Below the pieces are notes generated by a model, which saw only the letters and a program-made list of their open reading frames with translations, did no database searches and was not told the origin of the DNA. Positions 17,113 to 26,476 of a DNA stretch of 64,000 nt are shown piece by piece; the first letter of the stretch is position 1, and the number at the start of each line of letters is the position of its first letter. The position numbers and the translations under genes are program-made. This DNA comes from JADCRZ01 sp037718865 (lineage in GTDB: Bacteria; Bacteroidota; Bacteroidia; Chitinophagales; Chitinophagaceae), in the NCBI GenBank assembly GCA_037718865.1, contig JBBJMP010000012.1, positions 62,001 through 126,000 of the forward strand. The letters run 5' to 3'.

Positions 17113-19332
17113 TTATGCATCGAGCTCAAACCGGGCAATAATCAATTGAACGGTTTTTTGGTGATTTGTTAATGCCAAAGTTTCCTCCTGGATAAAGGTA
17201 TTATCTTCTAACTTTCCAAGCACTTTATTCATCTCCTGCAGGTTGTCGTAAACCATTTGCCGGAACACATTGTCGTAATCTTTTGCACGGGAACTAAAAA
17301 TGCGCTGAGATATCCATTCCTTAGTGACGCTACTTTTAAGTAAGAGTTCCCTTAAAAAGCCTTTTACATCCCTTTGCCAGTTAGTGCCAAACACTTCATG
17401 CAAGGCAAACAGAGCATGAAATAGTTTTTGTTCAGGGTAGTTTTGTTCCTGTTCCAGGTAAAAGGCATGCACTTGTTCCCAGTCCTGGATCTTATCTGAG
17501 CGAATTTTATCCAACATTATATGAACTTCCTGTTTTACGATTAATTGTCCACCAACATTAATCCATTCTGTCATGATCATTTCTTTTTGCAGGATGTTTT
17601 GTATGTCCTCAACTGTCTCCACCTTGTTCGCTTCGATATATGATATCAGTTGCATGGCGGCATAATATTCAATAAGGTCCTTGAATACATGATAGCAGGG
17701 CAATACTTTAATCAGCGATACTTTACGGCGTGAATTCTCAAAACCTTCAGCCAGAATTTCGAGTTCATTAACTACCAGATCGTTTTGTTCCAACAGTTGT
17801 TCGCCCGTCCTTATTAAAATCTCTTCAGGAACGGCCAGGTCCTCGCCGGTTCGTTTACGATAAGCTATGCCGGTTAATTTCTTAAAAAGTTTTAGTGAAC
17901 CAATGATCTCATTGATGGTGTCGGGTGCCAGGAAATCGTACTCGATAAATTGTTTTTTTTCAATACGGTTATCACGATCCACGTACTTCCAGGCGTTGCG
18001 AGCCAGTGCATACATATTATACATGAACCAATAACCGGGCATTACGATCAGCTGGTCTTTGCTTACATCATTACTTACCAGGGAAAAAGGTATGGGTATA
18101 TTCAGTTCTACCTGGTAATCACCTTTGGCCAGAATGGTATAAGAGGCAAATTTTGAATTATGTTTTAAGCTTACGCATAGCCCTGGCCAAAAACCCCGGC
18201 CGGCTACAATTTCACCATCTGCACTTCTTGAATTATGATTAGAGCCGATAGTGGCGCCGGCAGCAATATTACTCTGGCCCATAATCAGGGCCGCACACAG
18301 GAAAGAATTATTGTGGTGTTGTTCATGCGCAGGAAATATGAGTGAGTTCAGCACCTCGCAACACGAAATTGTTGCGTTATTACCGAGGTAAGAATTGATC
18401 AGCCGGGCACCATATTTCAATTGGGAATGTGAAGCCATGATGAAACGCACCGCTTTCACACCGTAGAAAATACGGCATCCTACACCTATGATGCCATTCA
18501 CGATCTCGCAACCTTCGCCGATCTGCGAGCTTGCTTCGGCAGAGGAATCGATGGTCAGGTTCTTCAATTTATTTGCTCCTTTCAGGTAAGCATCAGTTCC
18601 TATCCATACATCTTTAATAATCTTGCAATTTTTTATTACGGTTCTGTCGCCGATCTTTCCGTAATAACCTTTTTGCTTATCAAATATTCTTTCAGTAATG
18701 TTTTTGAACTTGTCCTGAAGGATATCGTCATCTCTGAAGCGGCTCCACAAAAAGGCATCTCCTGGTAACATGCCGTTGAATGGAATAATGGCCCTTCCTG
18801 CGTTTTCGTTGCAGATCTCCATCCAAATGCGGTTTTTCTCCAGCTCTCCTTCTTTTAGAATGCCGTTGCCGAATTTGGCGTATTCCGTAGTAGCGAGTTC
18901 GTTAACATTCACGATCATCACATCATTACCTACAATGTAATGCGATATGTAATCTACATTGTCTATCACCACATTGTCGCCAAAATCACAACTGATGATG
19001 GTGCTGTTATAAAGGCCGACGGGCAAGCGGAGGTTCTTAAATTCAAGGTAGAACGGTTCCAGTTTTCCAATACGGACTAACCCGTAAAACTTGCAATTTT
19101 TTACCTGTTCGGGCCTGAAGGCATCAGATACGAGAATGTTGTTCCAGTCATCAGAGGTGTTGCGATTGCGAACCAGGGATTCAATCTCGTAGGCAGTCAG
19201 CTTTCTATGTAGGGCGCTATTCTTGTTCTGGACATTGCGAAGGTGGTATTCATCTTTACCATTTGGCAGATTGTTGCCGGGTATAAAATCATAGCCTAAT
19301 TTTTGAACCGGTCTTTTTTCAATGATGTTCAT
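17113..19332 (-). CDS. DUF4954 left-handed beta-helix protein
   Basis: 739 residues from ATG 19332. Residues about 70-450 contain hexapeptide-type turns (for example IIGVGCRIFYGVKAVRF and GNNATISCCEVLNSLIF) typical of left-handed beta-helix acyl- or nucleotidyl-transferase domains. The C-terminal about 250 residues are helical. I recognise it as a DUF4954-type protein of Bacteroidota; annotated relatives are sometimes called UDP-GlcNAc pyrophosphorylase-like but the reaction is unknown. Located just downstream of glmS (121 bases), which makes amino-sugar phosphate; a link to UDP-GlcNAc metabolism is inference. Confidence 0.75.
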   Translation of the reverse strand: MNIIEKRPVQKLGYDFIPGNNLPNGKDEYHLRNVQNKNSALHRKLTAYEIESLVRNRNTSDDWNNILVSDAFRPEQVKNCKFYGLVRIGKLEPFYLEFKNLRLPVGLYNSTIISCDFGDNVVIDNVDYISHYIVGNDVMIVNVNELATTEYAKFGNGILKEGELEKNRIWMEICNENAGRAIIPFNGMLPGDAFLWSRFRDDDILQDKFKNITERIFDKQKGYYGKIGDRTVIKNCKIIKDVWIGTDAYLKGANKLKNLTIDSSAEASSQIGEGCEIVNGIIGVGCRIFYGVKAVRFIMASHSQLKYGARLINSYLGNNATISCCEVLNSLIFPAHEQHHNNSFLCAALIMGQSNIAAGATIGSNHNSRSADGEIVAGRGFWPGLCVSLKHNSKFASYTILAKGDYQVELNIPIPFSLVSNDVSKDQLIVMPGYWFMYNMYALARNAWKYVDRDNRIEKKQFIEYDFLAPDTINEIIGSLKLFKKLTGIAYRKRTGEDLAVPEEILIRTGEQLLEQNDLVVNELEILAEGFENSRRKVSLIKVLPCYHVFKDLIEYYAAMQLISYIEANKVETVEDIQNILQKEMIMTEWINVGGQLIVKQEVHIMLDKIRSDKIQDWEQVHAFYLEQEQNYPEQKLFHALFALHEVFGTNWQRDVKGFLRELLLKSSVTKEWISQRIFSSRAKDYDNVFRQMVYDNLQEMNKVLGKLEDNTFIQEETLALTNHQKTVQLIIARFELDA

Positions 19333-19455
19333 CAAATTATTTATCAGATGAGGTAATTAAATAAATCCTTAACGCACAGGCGGCAGGCAGGATAATCCCG
19401 TGTTACCGATGATTATAGAATGAGTAACCTGCCGGGTCGGCTAATAAGCAGGAGC

Positions 19456-21291
19456 TCATTCTACCGTCACTGACTTAGCCAGGTTTCTTGGTTTATCAAC
19501 ATCCAGCCCCTTTGCCAGCCCGATATAGTAACTTAACAATTGCAGGGGAATAACATTCAGCATCGGCGCTACAATTTCATCAGATTCAGGAACCGTCATC
19601 ACATCATCCGCCATATTCCTTATGGTATCATCGCCTTCTGTAATTACTGCGATCACTTTACCTTTACGCGCCTTAATTTCCTGGATATTACTGATGATTT
19701 TGTCATGATATGGATCTTTTGTGGCTACAAATACAACAGGTAAATGCTCATCTACCAAAGCTATGGGCCCATGTTTCATTTCAGCCGCAGGATATCCTTC
19801 TGCATGGATGTAAGAGACCTCTTTTAATTTTAATGCACCTTCCAATGCAATGGGAAAGTTATAACCCCGGCCAAGGTATAAAAAGTCCCTGGCGTCTTTG
19901 TACTTTTCGGCGATTGTTCTGATGTGTTCGCTTGATTGCAGAACTATGGTCACTTTGTCGGGTATTTCATTCAGCTCATTGAGTAAATGCATGTAACGCG
20001 TAGTATCAATAGTACCTTTTTCGCGTGCTACAGTTAAGGCCACCATGGTCAACACTACCAATTGAGCCGTAAATGCCTTTGTACTTGCAACACCTATCTC
20101 TGGTCCCGCGTGTGTATAAGCCCCTGCATGGGAAGCCCTGGCAATGGAAGAGCCTACCACGTTCAATATGCCAAAAATAATTGCTCCCTGTTCTTTGGCC
20201 TTTTCCAGCGCCACCAGCGTATCAGCAGTTTCGCCACTTTGTGAAACGGCAATAATCACGTCGCCTTTATTTATGACAGGGTTTCGGTAACGGAATTCAG
20301 AGGCATACTCTACTTCTACCGGAATGCGGCACAACTCCTCTATGATGTATTCAGCCACCAATCCGGCATGCCAACTGGTTCCGCAGGCAATGATCAAAAT
20401 GCGGTTAGCTGATTTTAGTTCACTTATATAATTTTGAACTCCTCTCATCATGATCGTACCTGCCGTAGAATCTAGTCTTCCCCGCAGGCAATCATAAATG
20501 GTATCGGATTGTTCAAAGATCTCTTTTAGCATGAAGTGCTCATAGCCGCCTTTTTCTATGGCGGCTAGTTCCAGATCAAGCTTCTGAATATATGGGGAAA
20601 TTTTTTCGTTACCCAGGTTCTTCAGAATCAATTCATCAGGCTTAATGATCGCTAATTCATAATCGTTCACATATACCACTTCCTTGGTGTATTCAATGAT
20701 GGGAGAGGCATCCGATGCCAGAAAGTGTTCTCCCTTTCCCACCCCGATTACCAGAGGGCTGCCTTTACGGGCGGCAATCAAGGTGTCCGGATGGTCTTCA
20801 TCCAGAAGTACGATCACATAGGCGCCCACAACCCTTCGCAAGGCGATGCGGACTGCTTCTTCCAGACTACTGTCATTGTTTTTTTGGATATCCTCAATAA
20901 AGTTCAGCAACACTTCCGTATCAGTATCACTGGTAAACGTATATCCTTTACTCTGCAACTCGTTCTTTAACTGCGCATAATTTTCGATGATACCGTTATG
21001 TATCATGGCTATTCTCCCATTAGCTGACCGGTGGGGATGTGCATTCCGGTCACTTGGTTCACCATGGGTTGCCCAACGGGTATGTCCGATTCCTGCATGA
21101 GCATGCAGGTTTGTTCCTATGAGGCTTTCTTCAAGCGCAGCTACTTTCCCCTTTTTCTTGAATACTTTAAGATCACCGTTCAGCAGAGCAATGCCTGCAC
21201 TGTCGTAACCACGATACTCCAAACGTTTAAGTCCTTTCAGAATGATTGGGTAAGCCTCTTTTGGTCCAATGTATGCTACAATGCCGCACAT
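19456..21291 (-). CDS. glmS: Glutamine--fructose-6-phosphate aminotransferase
   Basis: 611 residues, the normal length. Makes glucosamine-6-phosphate for peptidoglycan and LPS. The N-terminal glutaminase begins MCGIVAYIG with the catalytic Cys right after Met; the HTRWATHG block is near residue 85. Two SIS domains follow (CGTSWHAG near 305 and YLGRGYNFPIALEGALKLKE near 475), and the C-terminus ends PRNLAKSVTVE as in all GlmS. No glmS ribozyme is seen upstream. Confidence 0.97.
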   Translation of the reverse strand: MCGIVAYIGPKEAYPIILKGLKRLEYRGYDSAGIALLNGDLKVFKKKGKVAALEESLIGTNLHAHAGIGHTRWATHGEPSDRNAHPHRSANGRIAMIHNGIIENYAQLKNELQSKGYTFTSDTDTEVLLNFIEDIQKNNDSSLEEAVRIALRRVVGAYVIVLLDEDHPDTLIAARKGSPLVIGVGKGEHFLASDASPIIEYTKEVVYVNDYELAIIKPDELILKNLGNEKISPYIQKLDLELAAIEKGGYEHFMLKEIFEQSDTIYDCLRGRLDSTAGTIMMRGVQNYISELKSANRILIIACGTSWHAGLVAEYIIEELCRIPVEVEYASEFRYRNPVINKGDVIIAVSQSGETADTLVALEKAKEQGAIIFGILNVVGSSIARASHAGAYTHAGPEIGVASTKAFTAQLVVLTMVALTVAREKGTIDTTRYMHLLNELNEIPDKVTIVLQSSEHIRTIAEKYKDARDFLYLGRGYNFPIALEGALKLKEVSYIHAEGYPAAEMKHGPIALVDEHLPVVFVATKDPYHDKIISNIQEIKARKGKVIAVITEGDDTIRNMADDVMTVPESDEIVAPMLNVIPLQLLSYYIGLAKGLDVDKPRNLAKSVTVE

Positions 21292-21490
21292 AATTACCTG
21301 GATTGTTTTACATGATTTCGGATCATTTTCCGTGAAGCCGGTTTGGTACGCAATATTAATTCAAATCCCACTCATGCACAAACATCTGTACCATAGGAGA
21401 AGCAGTTAACGCCAGGGGAAGTAACGTATTGCGGAGCCCCAAAAAAACATTTAAGAATATATGCTTATTCAGTATTAAAGAGCAGGCTGG

Positions 21491-22882
21491 TTACAGTAGT
21501 GTGCCTTCAAGAAAAAAGTAAGCTACAGAAAAATAAATGATCAGTCCGGTTACATCAACCAACGTGGCAACGAAGGGCGCTGATGATACTGCGGGGTCAG
21601 CACCCAGTCTTTTAAGCACTATAGGCAGCATGGATCCGGAGAGGGTTCCCCACAGAACAACCCCCACCAAAGAAAATCCAACCGTCAGGGCAATAAACAG
21701 GTAATGTACGCCATATACATCTGGAAAAAACTGTGACCATGCCACTACGCGTGCAAAGCCGATAAGACCCAGTATGAACCCCAGCATTAGTCCTGACATG
21801 ATTTCCCGGCGAAGCACCCTCCACCAGTCTGTAATGGTAAGTTCCCCGACCGCCATTGCCTGGATGATCAGTGTAGATGCCTGTGAGCCGCTGTTCCCCC
21901 CACTGGAAATGATCAGGGGAACGAACAAAGCAAGCACTACAGCTTTTGATATTTCATCCTGAAAAAAACCCATGGCCGTGGCAGTTAGCATTTCTCCCAA
22001 AAATAACACAACCAGCCAGGTGATTCTTTTTTTAAACAATTTCAGGATGGGCATCTCAAGATATGGCTCATTCAGTGCCTGTGTACCACCAATTTTTTGC
22101 AAGTCTTCGCTGAATTCTTCGCTGGCGATCCAAAGAATATCGTCTATGGTGACTATGCCCAACAGAACATTATGAACATCAACAACCGGCAAGGCAACGC
22201 GGTTATTCATCTTAAAGATCTGGTTGGCAATTTCCTGGTCATCCGTAACATTCAATGTGATTGAGCGGTAGTCAATAATGTCGAGCACTTTTTTATCAGG
22301 GCTTGCCAGTATAACTTCCCGGATGCGTATATCATCAATGAATTCACCTTTATCATTTACAACATAGATTACATCGATCGTTTCACTGTCTTTACCAACC
22401 TCCCGGATATGGTTCATTACTTCCTGCATGGTCCAGTCGCTGTTCACTGCAATATAATCCGGGGTCATCAGTCTTCCCACGCTACCTTCCGGATATCCTA
22501 ATAGTGAAAGAGTAATCTTTCTTTCTTCCGGATTTAAGGTTTTAATTAATTCTTTAACGACCTCACTGTGTAACTCCGCCAAAAAAGCGGTACGGTCATC
22601 GGCCGGCAATTCATTTAATAACTCAGCAGTAAGGAAGGGTGGAAGCTCCTGAATAATCTTTTTCTGAACCGGCAGATCGATTATTTTAAATGTTGAAGCA
22701 GCCCGGTGAATACTCATGTTACCAATGATCTGGCTGGCATAATCTTCAAACTCATAAACGAGTTCTGCCACATCGCTGATATTCTGGTCGTTCAGGAACT
22801 CTCTTATTTGGAGTTTATCTTCAGTGGCTATAATTTCCTCAAATTGTTCTATTATATCCGGTATTTCCGATTCGGTGGACAT
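21491..22882 (-). CDS. mgtE: Magnesium transporter MgtE
   Basis: 463 residues from ATG 22882 (a TTG two codons upstream is less likely). Cytoplasmic N-domain of helical repeats (residues 1-125), a pair of CBS domains (about 130-255, with the LPVVDVHNVLLGIVTIDDI segment), a connecting helix and five transmembrane segments from about residue 285, including the GGNSGSQASTL pore signature. Mg2+-gated channel-type uptake in the inner membrane. Confidence 0.95.
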   Translation of the reverse strand: MSTESEIPDIIEQFEEIIATEDKLQIREFLNDQNISDVAELVYEFEDYASQIIGNMSIHRAASTFKIIDLPVQKKIIQELPPFLTAELLNELPADDRTAFLAELHSEVVKELIKTLNPEERKITLSLLGYPEGSVGRLMTPDYIAVNSDWTMQEVMNHIREVGKDSETIDVIYVVNDKGEFIDDIRIREVILASPDKKVLDIIDYRSITLNVTDDQEIANQIFKMNNRVALPVVDVHNVLLGIVTIDDILWIASEEFSEDLQKIGGTQALNEPYLEMPILKLFKKRITWLVVLFLGEMLTATAMGFFQDEISKAVVLALFVPLIISSGGNSGSQASTLIIQAMAVGELTITDWWRVLRREIMSGLMLGFILGLIGFARVVAWSQFFPDVYGVHYLFIALTVGFSLVGVVLWGTLSGSMLPIVLKRLGADPAVSSAPFVATLVDVTGLIIYFSVAYFFLEGTLL

Positions 22883-22978
22883 TTTCAAATGTACGACTTA
22901 CCATAACGATAAGACATTTGCATATTTGTAATATACTCAAGACGTGCATACACTAATTTGCATTTGAATGTAGATATC

Positions 22979-23362
22979 ATGATATTACCCTGCTTATATA
23001 TTGCTCCAACCGATAACATGGGTCGCGGCGTTTACACTTCGGATAACCTTGATGCCAAAACGCTCATTGAAATTGCACCTGTGCTGGTTATGAGCGGCGA
23101 AGAGCGCCTCCTTCTCGACAAAACCCTGCTCCATGATTACATTTTTGAATGGGGGCATGATAAGGAACAGTGTTGCATGGCTTTTGGTTATGTGCCTTTG
23201 TATAATCATTCTTACAAAAGTAATTGCGAATACGAAATGGATTTTAACCATGATCTCATACGTATCAAAACAATACGTTTTATTAAAGCGGGAGACCAGC
23301 TTTATATTAACTATAATGGTGACTGGAATGATACAACGCCGTTATGGTTTAAAGCTAAATAA
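22979..23362 (+). CDS. Small SET-domain protein
   Basis: 127 residues from ATG 22979. The SET fold is visible in GRGVYTSDNL near residue 14, FGYVPLYNHSYKSNCEYE near 67 (the NHS motif that binds SAM and the lysine channel) and AGDQLYINYNGD near the end (catalytic Tyr). Bacterial SET proteins methylate lysines of proteins; target unknown. No pre- or post-SET domain. Starts about 100 bases from the divergent mgtE. Confidence 0.82.
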   Translation: MILPCLYIAPTDNMGRGVYTSDNLDAKTLIEIAPVLVMSGEERLLLDKTLLHDYIFEWGHDKEQCCMAFGYVPLYNHSYKSNCEYEMDFNHDLIRIKTIRFIKAGDQLYINYNGDWNDTTPLWFKAK

Positions 23363-23666
23363 AGCATCCCTGTTTAAAAACTTTATTTATAACACAATCG
23401 ATATGCAATAACAGTAAACATTTATACAATACGTGACCTATTTCGTACATTTTAGGAATTAGTAAGGGGATTTACTTAATATAATTAAAACTTAGCCATT
23501 AATCAGGCAAAAGATGGCTAGGTAAAAGCAATAGGCCTATGAAATAATGGGAACTTCGTCATGGTGTTTGTCCGTCCAATGTCCAATTGTATTAAACTTC
23601 TAATTCCTATGAAACTTGAGAACCCACAGTGTATGTGGGTTCTTAACTATTTTTATTCCTGTATGA
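23363..23666. other. Intergenic region between convergent genes with one hairpin
   Basis: 304 bases between the SET gene and the porin gene. It holds the hairpin at 23619-23643 and otherwise no reading frame or motif that I can support. Confidence 0.5.
23619..23643. terminator. Hairpin terminator downstream of the FadL-type gene
   Basis: AGAACCCACA and TGTGGGTTCT form a perfect ten-base stem with a five-base loop, 24 bases beyond the minus-strand porin gene. The following T-tract is weak on both strands. Confidence 0.55.
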
Positions 23667-25199
23667 TTAAAATTTAAATCCAAAAGTCATTAAAACATTA
23701 CCAGAGCTGCCTTTCACTTCTGCAAAAGTATTGGCCTTGTCTGACAGACGGTAAGGAAAATTAACGTCTCTGAGTAAGCCGTGAACATAAGTGAAATCTA
23801 CGAAGAACCCCTTGTTTCTATAGCCAAGGCCACCACTAATAAACATTTGCCGCGCTTTTAGTTCACTGTCTGTATATGGATTTCCATAATAAGAAAATCC
23901 GCCTCTGGCCATAAATGTATTAAACTTTAACTCACCACCTAACCTGACGTTTATAGTGCTCTTATAGATATCATCAATGGTACTGTTGATACCATCGTAA
24001 TAATTATCATCGCTGGTGCTTCCTGCACTGCTGAATGAAGAAGATTTGTGGTTAACAAATTCAACATCGGCAGAAATAAATCCCCTTTGACGGGTCACAT
24101 CTTCCACTTCCCGGAAAACATAAGATCCGCTAAGCATAATTTTCCAGGGCGATACCATGTCGTATTCATATTGAGTAAGTTGATTACCGGTTAATACGTC
24201 GGAGCTTACATCCACCAGACCCGGACTTGGAGGATAATTTTCTGTATCCGTAGTCATATCTGCAGTATAAGTATCTTTCAAACCATATATGGTAGGTGTA
24301 TGCACTGCAAGTCCTACCCGTACAAGGTCGACCGGTTTGAAGATTATCCCGAATTTCGCGTTGAGGCCCAGACCTTTTGTGGTATATACTTCCCGTAAGG
24401 TAGATCTATTAAAATTGTTATTGGTGTTGCCAGAGGGATCGGTTTCAGTAAACGTGTTTGTTCTTTCATAATTTACAATGGGAAGGCCAATACTGCCTCC
24501 TACATAAAATTTATCATCCATATTTCCAGCAGCGCCCAATGAAATTTCTGTTATCCCTCCGGTTGTCTGAATGCGATTTTCCTGATCGCGGCTACCCAAC
24601 AATTCCGGTAATCCAATAATCTGTTTTACCCCGTTTATGGTGGCTGTGTCAATTAAATAGGTATATAAGGCCATGCGTGTTCCCAGTGAAAGCGAATTAT
24701 CATCGAAAGCTCTTTCTACCGGGATCCTGGAGTTGGCCAGTTCTTCCGCATATTGTTCTGAATAAGAACTCAGGTCGTTCTGACCTTTATAATAAATATT
24801 ATTATTGAAGCTGGCAGTGCGGTTGACAGCAATGCTGATAGCAGAACCTTTCCATTTTCTGGAATTATTTCCAAATCCCAGCACGAAACCGGAGGTGCCG
24901 AAGTTGAACGCATTATCTTTAGCAGAGGCCGAACTTTCCCGGTATTGGCTGTTATTATTAAAAAATTTAAATCCCGGGCTAAGCACAAATTCACCCGTTT
25001 TGTATAAACCCAGCCCTGCAGGATTAACAAACGTAGCTGTTATGTCACCTCCCAGCGAGCCCATGGCACCACCAACCGCCTGATTGCGGGCAGTGCCTTT
25101 CTGACGCATCCAGGAATAACGTAAAGCATCTTCAGGTACTTGTGCAATGAGGGAACCGGTCAGGAAGATACTTAATAAAATAAAGAATGTAAACCTCAT
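23667..25199 (-). CDS. OmpP1/FadL-family outer-membrane transporter
   Basis: 510 residues from ATG 25199, which begins a clean signal peptide ending LIAQ; the frame extends to 25223 without benefit. After the signal come the GGAMGSLGGDITATFVNPAGLGLYKTGEF block characteristic of FadL/TodX hatch regions (residues about 40-70) and amphipathic beta-strands to a C-terminal GFKF. The family passes hydrophobic compounds across the outer membrane. In Bacteroidota these are often annotated as outer-membrane protein transport proteins with unknown cargo. Confidence 0.82.
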   Translation of the reverse strand: MRFTFFILLSIFLTGSLIAQVPEDALRYSWMRQKGTARNQAVGGAMGSLGGDITATFVNPAGLGLYKTGEFVLSPGFKFFNNNSQYRESSASAKDNAFNFGTSGFVLGFGNNSRKWKGSAISIAVNRTASFNNNIYYKGQNDLSSYSEQYAEELANSRIPVERAFDDNSLSLGTRMALYTYLIDTATINGVKQIIGLPELLGSRDQENRIQTTGGITEISLGAAGNMDDKFYVGGSIGLPIVNYERTNTFTETDPSGNTNNNFNRSTLREVYTTKGLGLNAKFGIIFKPVDLVRVGLAVHTPTIYGLKDTYTADMTTDTENYPPSPGLVDVSSDVLTGNQLTQYEYDMVSPWKIMLSGSYVFREVEDVTRQRGFISADVEFVNHKSSSFSSAGSTSDDNYYDGINSTIDDIYKSTINVRLGGELKFNTFMARGGFSYYGNPYTDSELKARQMFISGGLGYRNKGFFVDFTYVHGLLRDVNFPYRLSDKANTFAEVKGSSGNVLMTFGFKF

Positions 25200-25315
25200 A
25201 AAATATTTTTTTCTGATGATCATACCCTATAAGAAAGGAGGAAACAACATTCAAGCGATAACTTAAATCAGGTTTCCTCCTTTATATTAAAAACTAAGGC
25301 TCCGCAGCGAATAAG

Positions 25316-26194
25316 CTAATTTCCGCCACGCGTTGGCCTGCTTACTCCCCCGCCACCACTACTACTGCTTCCGCTGCTTGAAGAAGAACTCGAAGAAGGT
25401 GTATAAGTGCGCACCGGTGCATCTGATGAACTGGATCTGGATGGCGTGAATGAATTATTATTTGAACTACCGGATCTGTTATTGTTACTGTTGTTATAGT
25501 AACTGTCATTATTAAGAGATGAAATTACTCTTCTAACTCCATTACTGAATCCATTACGATTGTTGTAACGGCTACCTGTATTGTTAGTTGCAGGACGGCT
25601 GTTTATGACAGCATTACGATCAATGTAACGATTGTTATTGTTATAACTATTGGAATAACTTACAGGATTAAATAACCTCGGGCGACTGGAATTAAATACG
25701 GGTGCTTTAGGGTTAACGACGATCAGACCGTTGTTATTGTACCCATTATAAGGCGAAGAATACCCGTTATAAGGAGAATAATAATTAAACCTGTTATAGG
25801 GATTGTAGAAATTATTCCAGTAGTAGTAACTGTTCCAGGGAGAGTTCCAATTGTTACCGTAGTTATTGTATTTCCAATTGTTAGATCCATACAGCCCATC
25901 ATTCCAATAAAAATCATCATAGATGGAACCACGGTAGCGGTTACCAATGCTCATACGCAGAAAACGGTCGTTCCTGAAATTATTATAGTCATCATAAACT
26001 TCGTACCTGTTAGGGGAGCTGTTTGTACGTGGCGAATAATATCTGTCTTCCTGATCTTCTGCGGCTACATATTCATCCTGCTCCCTGGACGGTGAAAAAT
26101 ACACATCATCTGGTGTTTGACCCATCTTATATGCGGTAGAACAGCTGCTCAATGCCACCACGCTCAGGGCCAGAAATAAAACTTTACTATTCAT
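25316..26194 (-). CDS. Asn/Tyr/Ser-rich low-complexity lipoprotein
   Basis: 292 residues with a lipobox-like LSSC and Cys at residue 18. A normal acidic N-terminal section (residues 20-75) is followed by a long tract rich in Asn, Tyr, Ser and Gly with repeated YNGY, YNNY and SPYNGY units. The C-terminus is a serine run followed by GGGG. Composition rather than domain defines it; no enzyme fold is seen. Probably a surface or outer-membrane-attached disordered protein. It is 93 bases behind the FadL gene in transcription order reversed, that is, upstream of it on the same strand, so the two may be co-transcribed. Confidence 0.65.
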   Translation of the reverse strand: MNSKVLFLALSVVALSSCSTAYKMGQTPDDVYFSPSREQDEYVAAEDQEDRYYSPRTNSSPNRYEVYDDYNNFRNDRFLRMSIGNRYRGSIYDDFYWNDGLYGSNNWKYNNYGNNWNSPWNSYYYWNNFYNPYNRFNYYSPYNGYSSPYNGYNNNGLIVVNPKAPVFNSSRPRLFNPVSYSNSYNNNNRYIDRNAVINSRPATNNTGSRYNNRNGFSNGVRRVISSLNNDSYYNNSNNNRSGSSNNNSFTPSRSSSSDAPVRTYTPSSSSSSSSGSSSSGGGGVSRPTRGGN

Positions 26195-26271
26195 GGCAAG
26201 GTCTATTTATTGTTTTAAAAATATATTTTTGCGATTCATTACTATAAAGTTACAACAAAAAATCTGCCGTT

Positions 26272-26427
26272 ATGGTGAAAACTGCAACGGCTATGTTAAA
26301 TATACAACACAGGCTGCAGGAGACATTAAAAGGCATTGTCGCGCATGAATTTGTAGATTGGATGGGAAACCAAATACACATATTCCGGGGCCGGATCTTA
26401 AGCTTTGAATGTTTGATCAGTGCTTAG
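26272..26427 (+). CDS. Possible 51-residue small protein
   Basis: An ATG-started frame of 51 codons in the leader region of proS. A TATTTTTG element at 26224-26231 could drive it. The composition is balanced (MVKTATAMLNIQ start, WMGNQIHIF near residue 30) but nothing is recognised. It could equally be a non-coding part of the proS leader. Confidence 0.2.
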   Translation: MVKTATAMLNIQHRLQETLKGIVAHEFVDWMGNQIHIFRGRILSFECLISA

Positions 26428-26476
26428 GTAAGAAAGGAGTGGGTTGAACAAGGGTCAGGATAAATAAAAAAACATT

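Noticed and set aside
21292..21490. glmS ribozyme in the glmS leader
   Set aside because: The leader shows none of the conserved ribozyme core, and the element is known mainly from Gram-positive bacteria.
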